64,000 nucleotides of DNA from Catellatospora sichuanensis (GTDB taxonomy: Bacteria; Actinomycetota; Actinomycetes; Mycobacteriales; Micromonosporaceae), in contig NZ_ML660185.1 in assembly GCF_007483665.1 (NCBI RefSeq), forward strand, positions 1-64,000. The letters are read 5' to 3'. Made by a program: the position numbers and the translations under genes. Positions 43,837-52,115 of this stretch are shown in pieces (within the stretch, counting starts at the first letter, position 1; each line of letters begins with the position of its first letter). The notes below the pieces were generated by a model that was given only the letters and a program-made list of their open reading frames with translations, searched no databases and had not been told where the DNA came from.

Positions 43837-44805
43837 GTGAAGCTCGTGCTGGCGGGGGACACGATGCTCGGCCGGTCCGTGGGGGACCGGCTCACCCTCG
43901 GCCACGCGGCGTACGAGGAGATCTTCGCCGAACAGGTGCAGCAGCTCACCGCCGCCGCGGACCTCTGCGTGGTGAACCTGGAGTGCTGCATCTCCGAGCG
44001 CGGTGAGCCGTGGCCCGCGCCGGGCAAACCGTTCTTCTTCCGCGCCCCGCCCCGCGCCGCGGGCCTGCTGGCGTGGCTGGGCGTGGACTGCGTGACCCTG
44101 GCCAACAACCACGCCCTGGACTTCGGCCCGGTCGCGCTCGCCGACACCCTGGACCACCTGGACCGGGTCGGGGTCGCGGTGGTGGGCGCGGGCCCCGACC
44201 AGCAGCGGGCGCGGGCCTGGCGGCTGCTGGAGGCGGGCGGGACACGCGTCGGTGTGCTCGGGGTGACCGATCACCCGCAGGACTTCGCGGCGACCGAGGA
44301 CTCGCCCGGGGTGGCCTTCGCCGACCTGCGGCACGGCGTGCCGGACTGGCTGACCGAGCTGGTCGGCGAGATGGCCGCGCAGGTCGACGTGGCGCTGGTG
44401 ACACCGCACTGGGGGCCGAACATGACCAGCGGCCCGGTCGGGCACGTGCGGGAGGCCGCGACGCAGCTGCTGGCGGCCGGGGCGACGCTGGTGGCCGGGC
44501 ATTCGGCACACGTGTTCCACGGCGTGCACGGGCCGGTGCTGTACGACCTGGGCGACTTCGTCGACGACTACGCCGTCGACCCCGGGCTGCGCAACGACCT
44601 CGGGCTGCTGTTCGAGGTCACCATCGACGAGCAGGGGCCGGTGTCGGTCGAGGCGGTGCCGCTGGCGCTGGACTTCACCCGTACCCGGCCGGCCGTGCCG
44701 CACGAGGCGGAGTGGATCGGGTGGCGGTTCGGCAAGGCCTGCGCGGAGTTGGGCTCCCAGGTGACCGTCACGGAGCAGGGCCGCTTACTGGTGGCGATGC
44801 GCTGA
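43837..44805 (+). CDS. CapA-family metallophosphatase-like protein
   Basis: 322 residues from GTG 43837. It matches the CapA/PGA_cap fold (calcineurin-like phosphoesterase relatives linked with poly-gamma-glutamate capsule): LAGDTMLGRSV, CVVNLECCIS, LANNHALDFG, LVTPHWG and AGHSAHVFHG contain the metal-ligand positions. There is no signal peptide in this start choice, so it may be cytoplasmic or the real start may be longer. CACAAT ends six bases before the GTG, suggesting a leaderless transcript. It is divergent from the M50 protease. Confidence 0.85.
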   Translation: MKLVLAGDTMLGRSVGDRLTLGHAAYEEIFAEQVQQLTAAADLCVVNLECCISERGEPWPAPGKPFFFRAPPRAAGLLAWLGVDCVTLANNHALDFGPVALADTLDHLDRVGVAVVGAGPDQQRARAWRLLEAGGTRVGVLGVTDHPQDFAATEDSPGVAFADLRHGVPDWLTELVGEMAAQVDVALVTPHWGPNMTSGPVGHVREAATQLLAAGATLVAGHSAHVFHGVHGPVLYDLGDFVDDYAVDPGLRNDLGLLFEVTIDEQGPVSVEAVPLALDFTRTRPAVPHEAEWIGWRFGKACAELGSQVTVTEQGRLLVAMR

Positions 44806-44873
44806 GGTTTGCGCTCATGCGCATGTGGACATCCCAGTGTCAGGCAACCCCCTCTGACATAACTGGAGTTTCG

Positions 44874-45053
44874 ATGTTCGCCATCATCGCCGCGATCTGC
44901 TTCGGGCTCGCCCTGCTGCTCGACCTGCTCGGCGAGGGCGTCGAGCCGCTGTTCACCGTCGGCACGCTGACCCTGCTGGGCCTCCTCTTCGTCGCGCTGC
45001 ACCTGGCCGGCTTCGCCGCCGCCGTGCGCGGCGGCAACTGGCGCCGCCGGTAA
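44874..45053 (+). CDS. Small two-helix membrane protein
   Basis: 59 residues from ATG 44874 with ctggag seven bases upstream. It has two predicted membrane segments (FAIIAAICFGLALLLDLLG and LTLLGLLFVALHLAGFAAAV), ending in a basic NWRRR. This pattern is common in small uncharacterised actinobacterial membrane proteins. A terminator follows at 45085-45117. Confidence 0.65.
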   Translation: MFAIIAAICFGLALLLDLLGEGVEPLFTVGTLTLLGLLFVALHLAGFAAAVRGGNWRRR

Positions 45054-45084
45054 CACCCGGCCCGCCTCGCGCGGGCCCTTGCAC

Positions 45085-45117
45085 GCCCGCCTGCGCCGGT
45101 CAGGGGCGCAGGCGGGC
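45085..45117. terminator. Terminator between small membrane protein and nucleotidyltransferase genes
   Basis: Perfect 13-base arms gcccgcctgcgcc (45085-45097) and ggcgcaggcgggc (45105-45117), then ccttt; it separates convergent genes. Confidence 0.8.
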
Positions 45118-45136
45118 CCTTTGCTGCCAGGGGCGG

Positions 45137-45901
45137 TCAGTGCCCGGCCAGGCGGGCCCGCACGATCAGGTCGTGCAGCGCGTCGTGGGCGGTCGGCGAC
45201 GCGGGCAGCCCCGTCGCGGCCTTCGCCTCACGGAGCCGCTCACGCAGCCGGTACGTGTCCGCGAGGATCTGCTCCGGGTCGGGCAGTCCGGCGTCGACGC
45301 CGAGCCGCCGGTGCTCGCCCTGGCGCTTGGCCGCGATCAGATCCGGCACGTACGGCAGCTTCGCGTCCTCGTGCAGCAGGTTCAGGTCGGCCACCACCTC
45401 GCCGGTGCGCATCAGGTGCAGGCCGGTCGCCAGCACCCGCAGCAGGTACAGCGCGGGCTTGAGCTTGCCGGTGCTCGCGAACAGTTTCTCCGACGAGATC
45501 GAGAAGCCCAGGTAGTGGTCGGCGTAACCCGCGTTGAGGCAGCCCGGCACCAGCGCCAGCAGCTCGGCGTGCAGCGGCGAGGTGCGCACCACCAGCGGCG
45601 AGGTGACCTGCTCCAGCACGTCGCCGCTGCGGCCGAGCAGCAGCCTGGCGCACTTGGCCAGGTCGTGGGTGACCAGGTCGAGTTCGACGCCGTGCCGGTC
45701 ACCGATGTGGTTGATCGTCTCCGGGCCGTGCCGCAGCCCGACCAGCTCCTCGGCCGGCAGCAGGTGTGCCCCGCGCAGATCCACATCGGAGTCGACCGAG
45801 GCGAAGCCGTACAGGTGCGCGCCGCTGACGGTCGCGAAGACGAGCGGGTACGGCTGCTCGTCGGCGACCTGGCCGGTCCAGTCCGGGATGGTGACCGTCA
45901 T
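45137..45901 (-). CDS. Nucleotidyltransferase-fold protein 1
   Basis: 254 residues from ATG 45901, overlapping the beta-propeller stop by ATGA. The polymerase-beta type fold shows SGAHLYGFASVDSDVDLRG, with the GS/Y-G and two catalytic aspartates of the DxD motif, then a long helical C-terminus. The group of stand-alone predicted nucleotidyltransferases (YcgL-like) is close; the target RNA or protein is unknown. It is the last gene of an operon with an aldo/keto reductase, a second nucleotidyltransferase and the propeller lipoprotein. Confidence 0.83.
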   Translation of the reverse strand: MTVTIPDWTGQVADEQPYPLVFATVSGAHLYGFASVDSDVDLRGAHLLPAEELVGLRHGPETINHIGDRHGVELDLVTHDLAKCARLLLGRSGDVLEQVTSPLVVRTSPLHAELLALVPGCLNAGYADHYLGFSISSEKLFASTGKLKPALYLLRVLATGLHLMRTGEVVADLNLLHEDAKLPYVPDLIAAKRQGEHRRLGVDAGLPDPEQILADTYRLRERLREAKAATGLPASPTAHDALHDLIVRARLAGH

Positions 45902-47394
45902 CGCAGCGCGAGGGCGTGCAGCTGCCCGGCCCGGGTGCCCACGTAGACCACTCCGTTCCAGACCGCGGGCGTCGACTCGATGCAGGCGCCCGGTTTGACC
46001 TTCCAGAGCGGCTTCGGTGCGACCGACGTGTCGGCGACGTCGAACGCGTACAGCCAACCGGCGTTGCAGTCGCCGATGATCAGCACGTCGTCGACGATGA
46101 CCGGCGAGCCGTGGCCCATGCCCGGCACGTGGTGCCGCCAGCGCACCTTGCCCGTCTCGCGGTCCACGCCGACCAGGTCCATGGCGTGCGTGCCGAAGAT
46201 GACGATGTCCTTGTGCAGCGCCGCGGTGCTGTACGTGCCGCCGTTGCGCTCGTCGATCTTCCAGACCAGCGGGTCGTTCGGCTTCTTCGGGTCCAGCTTC
46301 ATCAGCTGCCCGACGGTCTTGGACCGGGCGTTCTTCTTCTCGTACTCCGAGCCGACGTACAGGTTGCCCTGCTCGTCGGAGACGATCGAGCCGTCGGTGT
46401 CGTCGCCGGTCCAGAAGCGCAGCACCCGCTTGGGCTTCTGCCCGCTCTTCAGCCCGCTGATGTCCCAGCCCTGCACGAGACCGGCCGAGTTCGCGAAGTA
46501 GATGGTGTTGCCGGAGACGTTGACCGAGTTCTCCACCGAGAACGTCTTGTGCCCGGCCTCCTTGATCAGCTTTTCGTCCCAGCTCGGGGTGTTCCAGATC
46601 AGCTTCGGCTTGACGGTGACCTTGCCGTTGGCGTCGTAGCCCCGGTTGAGCTTCACGATGTGGAACTGGCTGTTCTCGCCGCCTTCGAACAGGTAGTCGT
46701 CGATGATGATCGCCGAGCTGTCCCAGTCGTTGTTCCACAGCGTCGGCTTCACCGCGTACGCCGACAGCTTCCACAGCTCCTTGGGCTTGTCGCCGTCGAT
46801 CGCGATGATGCGGAAGTAGTCGTCGCGCGAACCCGTGTAGACCAGCGGGAAGCCGTCCGGGTCGATGGTCACCGAGCCCTTGATGATGTCGTTGGTGGTG
46901 AAGTCGGGCAGGATCCGCTCGCCGTTGCTCGCGTCGAGGAAGTGCACCTTGCCGTCGTACGCCCCGAACACGACCCAGGTCTTGCCCTCGCGCTCGAACA
47001 CCGCGGGCTGGCCGGTCCAGCCCATGCCGCACCAGATGCGCTCGCCGTGCTCGTCGACCGACGGGCGGCACATGTTGCCCGTCTTCGGGAAGCGCCACAG
47101 CTCCTCGGGCTTGGTCTTCGGGAGCGGCCCGGAGCCGTGGAAGGTGCGCGTCGGGTTGCCCCGGAACGTCAGCAGGCCCTTGACCTTGTCGCCCCACGGC
47201 TTGCCGGTCTGCCCGGGGTCGTGCCAGCCGGTGAACGCGGCCGGGGCCGGCTCGGGAGCCGTCGAACCCGACGGGACCGCCGCACTCGGCGACACGAACG
47301 CCGGGTCGTCGGGCGCGGAGTCGCAGGCAGCGGCGGCGAGGGCGAGGAGCGCGGCGCAGAGCAGCGCGAGGCGGCGGCCGAGGGGTCGGGTCAC
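45898..47394 (-). CDS. PQQ-type beta-propeller lipoprotein
   Basis: 498 residues from GTG 47394. The N-terminus carries a lipoprotein signal (LALLCAALLALAAAACDS, lipid-modified cysteine), so it sits outside the membrane. The rest is a seven- or eight-bladed propeller of PQQ-like repeats (for example GKVHFLDASNG, LVGVDRETGKVRW, GWLYAFDV, STPAVWNGVVYVGTRAGQLHAL). No PQQ-binding dehydrogenase residues are evident, so it is probably a scaffold or sensor rather than an enzyme. No ribosome site is evident before GTG 47394. It lies between two nucleotidyltransferase genes, which is odd for an exported protein. Confidence 0.83.
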   Translation of the reverse strand: MTRPLGRRLALLCAALLALAAAACDSAPDDPAFVSPSAAVPSGSTAPEPAPAAFTGWHDPGQTGKPWGDKVKGLLTFRGNPTRTFHGSGPLPKTKPEELWRFPKTGNMCRPSVDEHGERIWCGMGWTGQPAVFEREGKTWVVFGAYDGKVHFLDASNGERILPDFTTNDIIKGSVTIDPDGFPLVYTGSRDDYFRIIAIDGDKPKELWKLSAYAVKPTLWNNDWDSSAIIIDDYLFEGGENSQFHIVKLNRGYDANGKVTVKPKLIWNTPSWDEKLIKEAGHKTFSVENSVNVSGNTIYFANSAGLVQGWDISGLKSGQKPKRVLRFWTGDDTDGSIVSDEQGNLYVGSEYEKKNARSKTVGQLMKLDPKKPNDPLVWKIDERNGGTYSTAALHKDIVIFGTHAMDLVGVDRETGKVRWRHHVPGMGHGSPVIVDDVLIIGDCNAGWLYAFDVADTSVAPKPLWKVKPGACIESTPAVWNGVVYVGTRAGQLHALALR

Positions 47395-47453
47395 CGGGCA
47401 AGTATCCACAACGACCGTGCCGTGCCGTAAGGCCACCCGATCGGTCGTCCCCG

Positions 47454-48149
47454 TCACCGAACGGCTGACTCCAGCCCGTCGGCGCGTACGCCCACCAGGA
47501 ACTTCTCCACCGCGGCCCGGTCCGGCTCGGCCGGCAGCACGGTGTCGGCAGCCGCCTTCGCCAGGTCCGCGGAGCGGGCCTCGGCCAGCGCCGACACCTC
47601 GGCGAACGGCACCTCGCCGCGCTTGACCGACAGCAGCAGGTCACGCTCGTCGGACACGTCGACCAGCACGTCGCCGGAGCGCAGCACGTGCGCCCCGGCC
47701 CGCAGCAGCCGCAGCATGTGCATGGCCTGCTTCCAGCGCACGTCGCCGGTGCGCTCGCGGTGCGCGCGCAGCTTCGCGAACTGGTCCGCGGCATAACGGC
47801 CATAGGTCTCGGCCGCGCGGCTGGACAGGAACGCGCCGCGTACCGCCAGCAGCCGCTCGCCGGTCGGCGTCAGCAGCTCGACCAGCGGCGACCACAGGCA
47901 CTCCAGCACCGTCGGGTTCGCCGTCAGCGCGAGGGTGCACAGCCGCTCGACCTCCCACGAGAACTGCTCCTCGGCCGGGCCGTCCACGTGCGTGGGGGGC
48001 TTGTCCAGGCCCCAGAACAGCCGGGTGGGCGCGACGAACACGCCGCGGCGGTCGGTGTCGGAGGCGGGGCCCGCGAGGCCGTACGCCCGCGAGCCCACCA
48101 CCACCGACAGGATGCTGTGCTCGGTGACGAGCCGGTGCTCCTCGATCAC
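47454..48149 (-). CDS. Nucleotidyltransferase-fold protein 2
   Basis: 231 residues from GTG 48149, whose first base overlaps the aldo/keto reductase stop. VVVGSRAYGLAGPASDTDRRG shows the same G-S, Y-G and D-x-D arrangement as the product of 45137-45901, and the shared helical pattern (FLSSRAAETYGRYAADQFAKL) suggests a distant paralogue. It probably transfers nucleotides to an unknown acceptor. The tight overlap with the reductase gene indicates one operon. Confidence 0.82.
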   Translation of the reverse strand: MIEEHRLVTEHSILSVVVGSRAYGLAGPASDTDRRGVFVAPTRLFWGLDKPPTHVDGPAEEQFSWEVERLCTLALTANPTVLECLWSPLVELLTPTGERLLAVRGAFLSSRAAETYGRYAADQFAKLRAHRERTGDVRWKQAMHMLRLLRAGAHVLRSGDVLVDVSDERDLLLSVKRGEVPFAEVSALAEARSADLAKAAADTVLPAEPDRAAVEKFLVGVRADGLESAVR

Positions 48150-49156
48150 TAGATGACGATCTCCGCCTCGGTGGCGAACTGGTCGATCTCGGTCAGCTCC
48201 TCGGCGGTGAAGTCGAGGTTGCCCAGCGCGGCGATGTTGTTCTCCAGCTGGGCGACGCTCGACGCGCCGATGACCAGGCTGGTCATCCGCTCGTCGCGCA
48301 GCGCCCAGGCCAGCGCCAGCTGGGCCAGCGACTGCCCGCGCCGCTTGGCGATCGCGTTGAGGCCCTCGACCTTCACCCGGTTGCTCGGGGTCAGCGCGTC
48401 CTCGTTGAGGAAGCGGCTGGTGCGGATGCGCGAATCCGCCGGCACGCCCTGCAGGTAGCGGTCGGTCAGCAGGCCCTGGGCCAGCGGCGAGAACGAGATG
48501 CAGCCCGCGCCGACCTCTTCGAGGGTGTCCAGCAGCTGGTCGCGCTCGGTCCAGCGGTTGATCATCGAGTAGGACGGCTGGTGGATCAGCAGCGGCGTGC
48601 CCAGCGACTTCAGGATCGCCGCGGCCTCGCGCGTCTGCGCGGAGGTGTACGACGAGATGCCGACGTACAGCGCCTTGCCCGCGCGCACGGCCGCGTCCAG
48701 CGCGCCCATGGTCTCCTCGAGCGGGGTCTCCGGGTCGAAGCGGTGCGAGTAGAAGACGTCGACGTAGTCCAGGCCCATCCGCTGCAGCGACTGGTCCAGG
48801 GACGCGGTCAGGTACTTGCGCGACCCCCACTCGCCGTACGGGCCCGGCCACATGTCGTAGCCGGCCTTCGTCGCGATGACCAGCTCGTCGCGGTAGGGCT
48901 TCAGGTCGGTCGCCAGCATCCGGCCGAAGTTCTCCTCGGCCGCGCCCGGCGGCGGGCCGTAGTTGTTGGCCAGGTCGAAGTGGGTCACGCCGAGGTCGAA
49001 CGCGCGCCGCACGATGTCGCGCTGGCGGTCCCACGGACGCTCGTGGCCGAAGTTGTGCCACAGGCCCAGCGAGATCGCGGGCAGTTTCAGCCCGCTGCGG
49101 CCGCTGCGCCGGTAGATCATGGAGTCGTATCGCTTCGGGTCTGCCACGTACGTCAT
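48149..49156 (-). CDS. Aldo/keto reductase (YghZ / K+ channel beta subunit-like)
   Basis: 335 residues. NADPH-dependent reductase of the group that includes L-glyceraldehyde 3-phosphate reductase YghZ: catalytic Tyr in ANNYGPP, Lys in ATKAGYDMWPGPYG, His in FYSHRFD, and NADPH-binding IGASSVAQLENNI. It reduces aldehydes such as methylglyoxal or triose aldehydes in the cytoplasm. ATG 49156 has no clear ribosome site, but TAGGCT ends seven bases before it, consistent with a leaderless transcript. First gene of the operon running to 45137. Confidence 0.92.
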   Translation of the reverse strand: MTYVADPKRYDSMIYRRSGRSGLKLPAISLGLWHNFGHERPWDRQRDIVRRAFDLGVTHFDLANNYGPPPGAAEENFGRMLATDLKPYRDELVIATKAGYDMWPGPYGEWGSRKYLTASLDQSLQRMGLDYVDVFYSHRFDPETPLEETMGALDAAVRAGKALYVGISSYTSAQTREAAAILKSLGTPLLIHQPSYSMINRWTERDQLLDTLEEVGAGCISFSPLAQGLLTDRYLQGVPADSRIRTSRFLNEDALTPSNRVKVEGLNAIAKRRGQSLAQLALAWALRDERMTSLVIGASSVAQLENNIAALGNLDFTAEELTEIDQFATEAEIVI

Positions 49157-49242
49157 ATGGATCAGCCTAGTGGGCCGCCACGGGCCCGTTCCGGGGTGTG
49201 CCGCGCGACGACCAGGCGGCTCGGTGGCCGGGATGTCTCGCC

Positions 49243-49824
49243 CTACTCGACGTCGTAGCCGAGCATCAGCACACCGGTGCCGGTCGGGGTGCAGTCGACG
49301 AGGCGGAGCCGCTGCGGGCGGGGCATCTCGCGGAACAGGCGCTTGCCGGTGCCGAGCAGGAGCGGGTGCAGGAACAGCCGGTACCCGTCGACGAGGCCCT
49401 GCGCGATCAGCTCCTGCACGAGCGCCCCGCTGCCCAGCACGGCGATCACGCCGTCGCCCTGCTCCTTGAGTGCCTGCACCGCGGTGGCCGTCGCACCGTC
49501 GAGCACCCGCGCGTTCGCCCAGTCGAGACTGGTCAGGGTGCGCGTCGCGACGTGCTTCGGGGTCGCGTTGAGGTGTGCCGCCATGGGGTTCTCGTCAGGC
49601 TGGGTCGGCCAGAACGCGGCCATCTTCTCGTACGTCCGCCGGCCGAACAGGTACGCCGTGGTGTCCTTGAGCCCTTCACCGGCCGACGACGCCTGGACCT
49701 CGTCGAAGTACGGCGCGGACCATCCGCCGTGCGCGAAGCCGCCGTCGCGGTCCTCGTCGGGCGACCCGAGGCCCTGCATGACCCCGTCCAGCGTCACGAA
49801 CTCGATGACCATCAGCTTGCGCAT
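49243..49824 (-). CDS. Dihydrofolate reductase family protein (RibD C-terminal type)
   Basis: 193 residues from ATG 49824 with ggagag six bases upstream. It matches the RibD-C/DHFR-like family common in actinomycetes: MRKLMVIEFVTLDGVMQGLG, YLFGRRTYEKMAAFWP, GSGALVQELIAQGLVDGYRLFLHPLLLGTGKRLF. Such proteins bind NADPH and reduce pterin- or pyrimidine-like substrates, which are unknown here. Ends in a valine/aspartate-glutamate. Monocistronic. Confidence 0.85.
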   Translation of the reverse strand: MRKLMVIEFVTLDGVMQGLGSPDEDRDGGFAHGGWSAPYFDEVQASSAGEGLKDTTAYLFGRRTYEKMAAFWPTQPDENPMAAHLNATPKHVATRTLTSLDWANARVLDGATATAVQALKEQGDGVIAVLGSGALVQELIAQGLVDGYRLFLHPLLLGTGKRLFREMPRPQRLRLVDCTPTGTGVLMLGYDVE

Positions 49825-49945
49825 GTGTCTCTCCTGCCCGGCCGCGGCCGGCTCCACACCGGCCCGTCACCTTCCATACGAACGAGTGACCGCCGGATCG
49901 ACAGCGTGGCCGGATTTCAGGCGAGATGCTCCGCCGTCCACTGGG

Positions 49946-50105
49946 AACGCGGCCGATCCCGGCTACTGCGCCACGGACCTCAACGGGCACGCCGGACCCC
50001 GAACCCCGGCGCAGGGCGCGGGCTGTGGCGGTGCGGCTGGCGACGCTGCCCGAGGACGGCCCGACGGCGGGCTTCTTCAGCGAGGACGGCGCCGAACCCT
50101 GGTGA
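49946..50105 (+). pseudogene. Frameshifted C-terminal remnant of an SDR dehydrogenase
   Basis: In one frame the bases encode NAADPGYCATDLNGHAGPR, the motif after the catalytic region of short-chain dehydrogenases. In another frame, from about 50025, VRLATLPEDGPTAGFF and EDGAEPW follow, the standard C-terminus of the same family, ending in TGA 50103-50105. The two parts are separated by a frameshift near 50015-50025 and the N-terminal 200 residues are missing. No start fits, so this is a decayed gene. Confidence 0.7.
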
Positions 50106-50124
50106 CGGCCGGTCAGGTGGCCGG

Positions 50125-50598
50125 TCAGCCCGCGATCGAGTACTGGACCGGGCCGACGCGCAGGATGCCGTCGTCGAGTGGCGTGCAGCGGATGCCGCCG
50201 TGGCCGCGCAGGGCCCGCCACGCGCCGGGGGCGATCGTCACGTCCATCCATGCGCAGGGGTTCGCGGGCCGGTTGACGCGCAGCCGCACCGGCCCGTCCC
50301 CGGAATCCAGCACCAGCACCGAGCCGACCAGCTCGTCGACGGCGATCCCGCTGGTCAGGATGTTGCGTCGGACATGGGTCAGGTCCGCACCGGGTGGCAG
50401 CGACTCCTGCGCGATCACGGTGACACTGGCGTCGCGGTGCGCCTGCCTGCCGAAGTACCGGTCGCCGACGATGCCGAGCTGCGCCCGGACCCGCACCTGC
50501 TCGACCAGCTCAGCGGGCGGCGCGGGCGAGGGCCCGTCGGCCGGCCGCCCCTGAAACCGCCGCACCGGCGAGGCCAGCAACTGCACGATCTCCGCCAC
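50125..50598 (-). CDS. MOSC domain protein
   Basis: 157 residues. A small MOSC domain with GIVGDRYFGRQAHRDASVTV, DLTHVRRNILTSGI and the conserved cysteine in NPCAWMD. Members bind a sulfur or molybdenum cofactor or reduce N-hydroxy substrates; the role here is unknown. The start has no ideal site, and ATG 50598 fits the family start (VQLLASPVRRFQG). It is distinct from the MOSC protein at 19743. Confidence 0.8.
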   Translation of the reverse strand: MAEIVQLLASPVRRFQGRPADGPSPAPPAELVEQVRVRAQLGIVGDRYFGRQAHRDASVTVIAQESLPPGADLTHVRRNILTSGIAVDELVGSVLVLDSGDGPVRLRVNRPANPCAWMDVTIAPGAWRALRGHGGIRCTPLDDGILRVGPVQYSIAG

Positions 50599-50661
50599 GC
50601 CCCCATCCTACGAACCACCGGGCAAACCCTTCCCGCCGTGGGCGTGCCGGAGCTGCTGTTG

Positions 50662-50716
50662 CGGGGAAAGTGCAGCAATCGGGTCGCCGGTTCCTGCACT
50701 TTCCCCGAAAGTGCAG
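50662..50716. repeat. cggggaaagtgcag inverted repeat
   Basis: Perfect 14-base arms cggggaaagtgcag (50662-50675) and ctgcactttccccg (50694-50707), followed by a third gaaagtgcag (50707-50716). It lies 60 bases before the cysteine-desulfurase-like gene and could be an operator or another dispersed palindrome. Confidence 0.65.
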
Positions 50717-50775
50717 CACACCGACCGGCCGTTTGGATCATGACGAGGGCGGGCGGGGTGGTTAGGGTGGCGGGC

Positions 50776-51987
50776 ATGGCGTTCGACATCGCGCGGGCTC
50801 GCGCTGCATACCCGGCGTTGAGTGAAGGTTTCCGGCACTTCGACGCGGCCGCGGGTTCGCTGGTCGCGGAGCCGGTCGCGCGGGCGGTCGACGCCGTCTA
50901 CCGCGGTGCGGTCGCCAACCGCAGTGACGCGTTCGCGCCCGGCCGCCGCGCGATCGGGCTGGTGACCGACGCCCGTCGCGCGGTCGCCGACCTGCTCGGC
51001 GCGGACCCGGCCGGGGTGGTCTTCGGCAACAGCGCGACGTCGCTGGTGTACCTGGTCGCACGGACCCTCGGCCAGTCGTGGGGCCCGGACGACGAGGTGG
51101 TCGTCTCACGGCTGGACCACGACTCCAACGTGCGCCCCTGGGTACAGGTCGCCGCCGAGCGCGGCGCGACGGTGCGCTGGGCCGAGTTCGACGCGGCGAC
51201 CGGCGAGCTGCCGACGGGCCAGTACCAGGATCTGATCACCGAGCGCACCCGGCTGGTCGCGGTGACCGCAGGCAGCAACGCGATCGGCACGCGGCCCGAC
51301 GTGGCCGCCATCGCCGCGCTCGCGCACGCCGCGGGCGCGCTGGTGTTCGTCGACGGGGTGCACGCCACACCGCACCAGCCGACCGACGTCGTCGCGCTGG
51401 GCGCGGACTTCTACGTGACCAGCGCGTACAAGTGGTCCGGGCCGCACCTGGCCGCCTGCGTCGCCGACCCGGCGACGTGGGAGGGCATGGTTCCGCAGAA
51501 GCTGCGCCCGTCCAGTGACGCGGTGCCGGAGCGCTTCGAGTTCGGCACGCCGAGCTTCGCCTCGCTGGCCGGGGTCACCGCCGCCGTCGACCACCTCGCG
51601 AGCCTGGACCCAGCCGCGACCGGCACCCGGCGCGAGCGCCTGCTGACGTCCCTGACCGGGGTACGCGACTACGAGGCGGACCTGTTCGCCAGGCTCGTCG
51701 AGGGGCTCGCCGCGATCGACGGGGTGGCACTCTGCCCGGCCCCGGCCGACCGGTGCCCGACGGTGTCGTTCCGGATCGGCGGCCAGCACCCGGCCGAGAC
51801 GTCGCGGCTGCTCGGCGACGCCGGGATCTGCGCGTTCGCCGGGGACTACTACGCGTGGGAGTACTTCCACACGATGGGCCTGCGCGAGTCCGGCGGCGCG
51901 GTGCGGGCGGGCATCTACCACTACACGACCACCGAGGACGTGGACGTGCTCCTGGACGCCGTCCGCGGGCTGGCGAAGCAGGCCTAG
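50776..51987 (+). CDS. Cysteine desulfurase-like class V aminotransferase
   Basis: 403 residues. PLP enzyme of the SufS-like subgroup without assigned partner: FRHFDAAAGSLVAEPV, VVFGNSATSLVYLVAR, DVHDSN-like VSRLDHDSNVRPW, FVDGVHATPHQP and the PLP lysine Lys219 in SAYKWSGPH. It may remove sulfur or selenium from cysteine-like substrates, or act as a lyase. TAGGGT ends seven bases before ATG 50776 and no ribosome site is seen, suggesting leaderless transcription. No iron-sulfur or thiouridine genes are near. Confidence 0.87.
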   Translation: MAFDIARARAAYPALSEGFRHFDAAAGSLVAEPVARAVDAVYRGAVANRSDAFAPGRRAIGLVTDARRAVADLLGADPAGVVFGNSATSLVYLVARTLGQSWGPDDEVVVSRLDHDSNVRPWVQVAAERGATVRWAEFDAATGELPTGQYQDLITERTRLVAVTAGSNAIGTRPDVAAIAALAHAAGALVFVDGVHATPHQPTDVVALGADFYVTSAYKWSGPHLAACVADPATWEGMVPQKLRPSSDAVPERFEFGTPSFASLAGVTAAVDHLASLDPAATGTRRERLLTSLTGVRDYEADLFARLVEGLAAIDGVALCPAPADRCPTVSFRIGGQHPAETSRLLGDAGICAFAGDYYAWEYFHTMGLRESGGAVRAGIYHYTTTEDVDVLLDAVRGLAKQA

Positions 51988-52053
51988 ACCTGCTGCCGAC
52001 CGGCGTTCGATCCGCCCGTCGCCCGTCGTCTGACCGGTGTGGCCCGTGAAGAC

Positions 52054-52084
52054 TTGACTTCGAGTGCGCTTGAGCTTCTAGCGT
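52054..52084 (+). promoter_or_regulatory. MerR-type promoter of the quinone oxidoreductase gene
   Basis: TTGACT (52054-52059) and TAGCGT (52079-52084) are separated by 19 bases, the over-long spacing typical of promoters activated by MerR regulators. The spacer holds imperfect dyad halves (cttcgag, cttgag). No MerR gene is adjacent. Confidence 0.6.
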
Positions 52085-52115
52085 CGTCGGCATCCGACGC
52101 ACCCCAGGAGCGACC

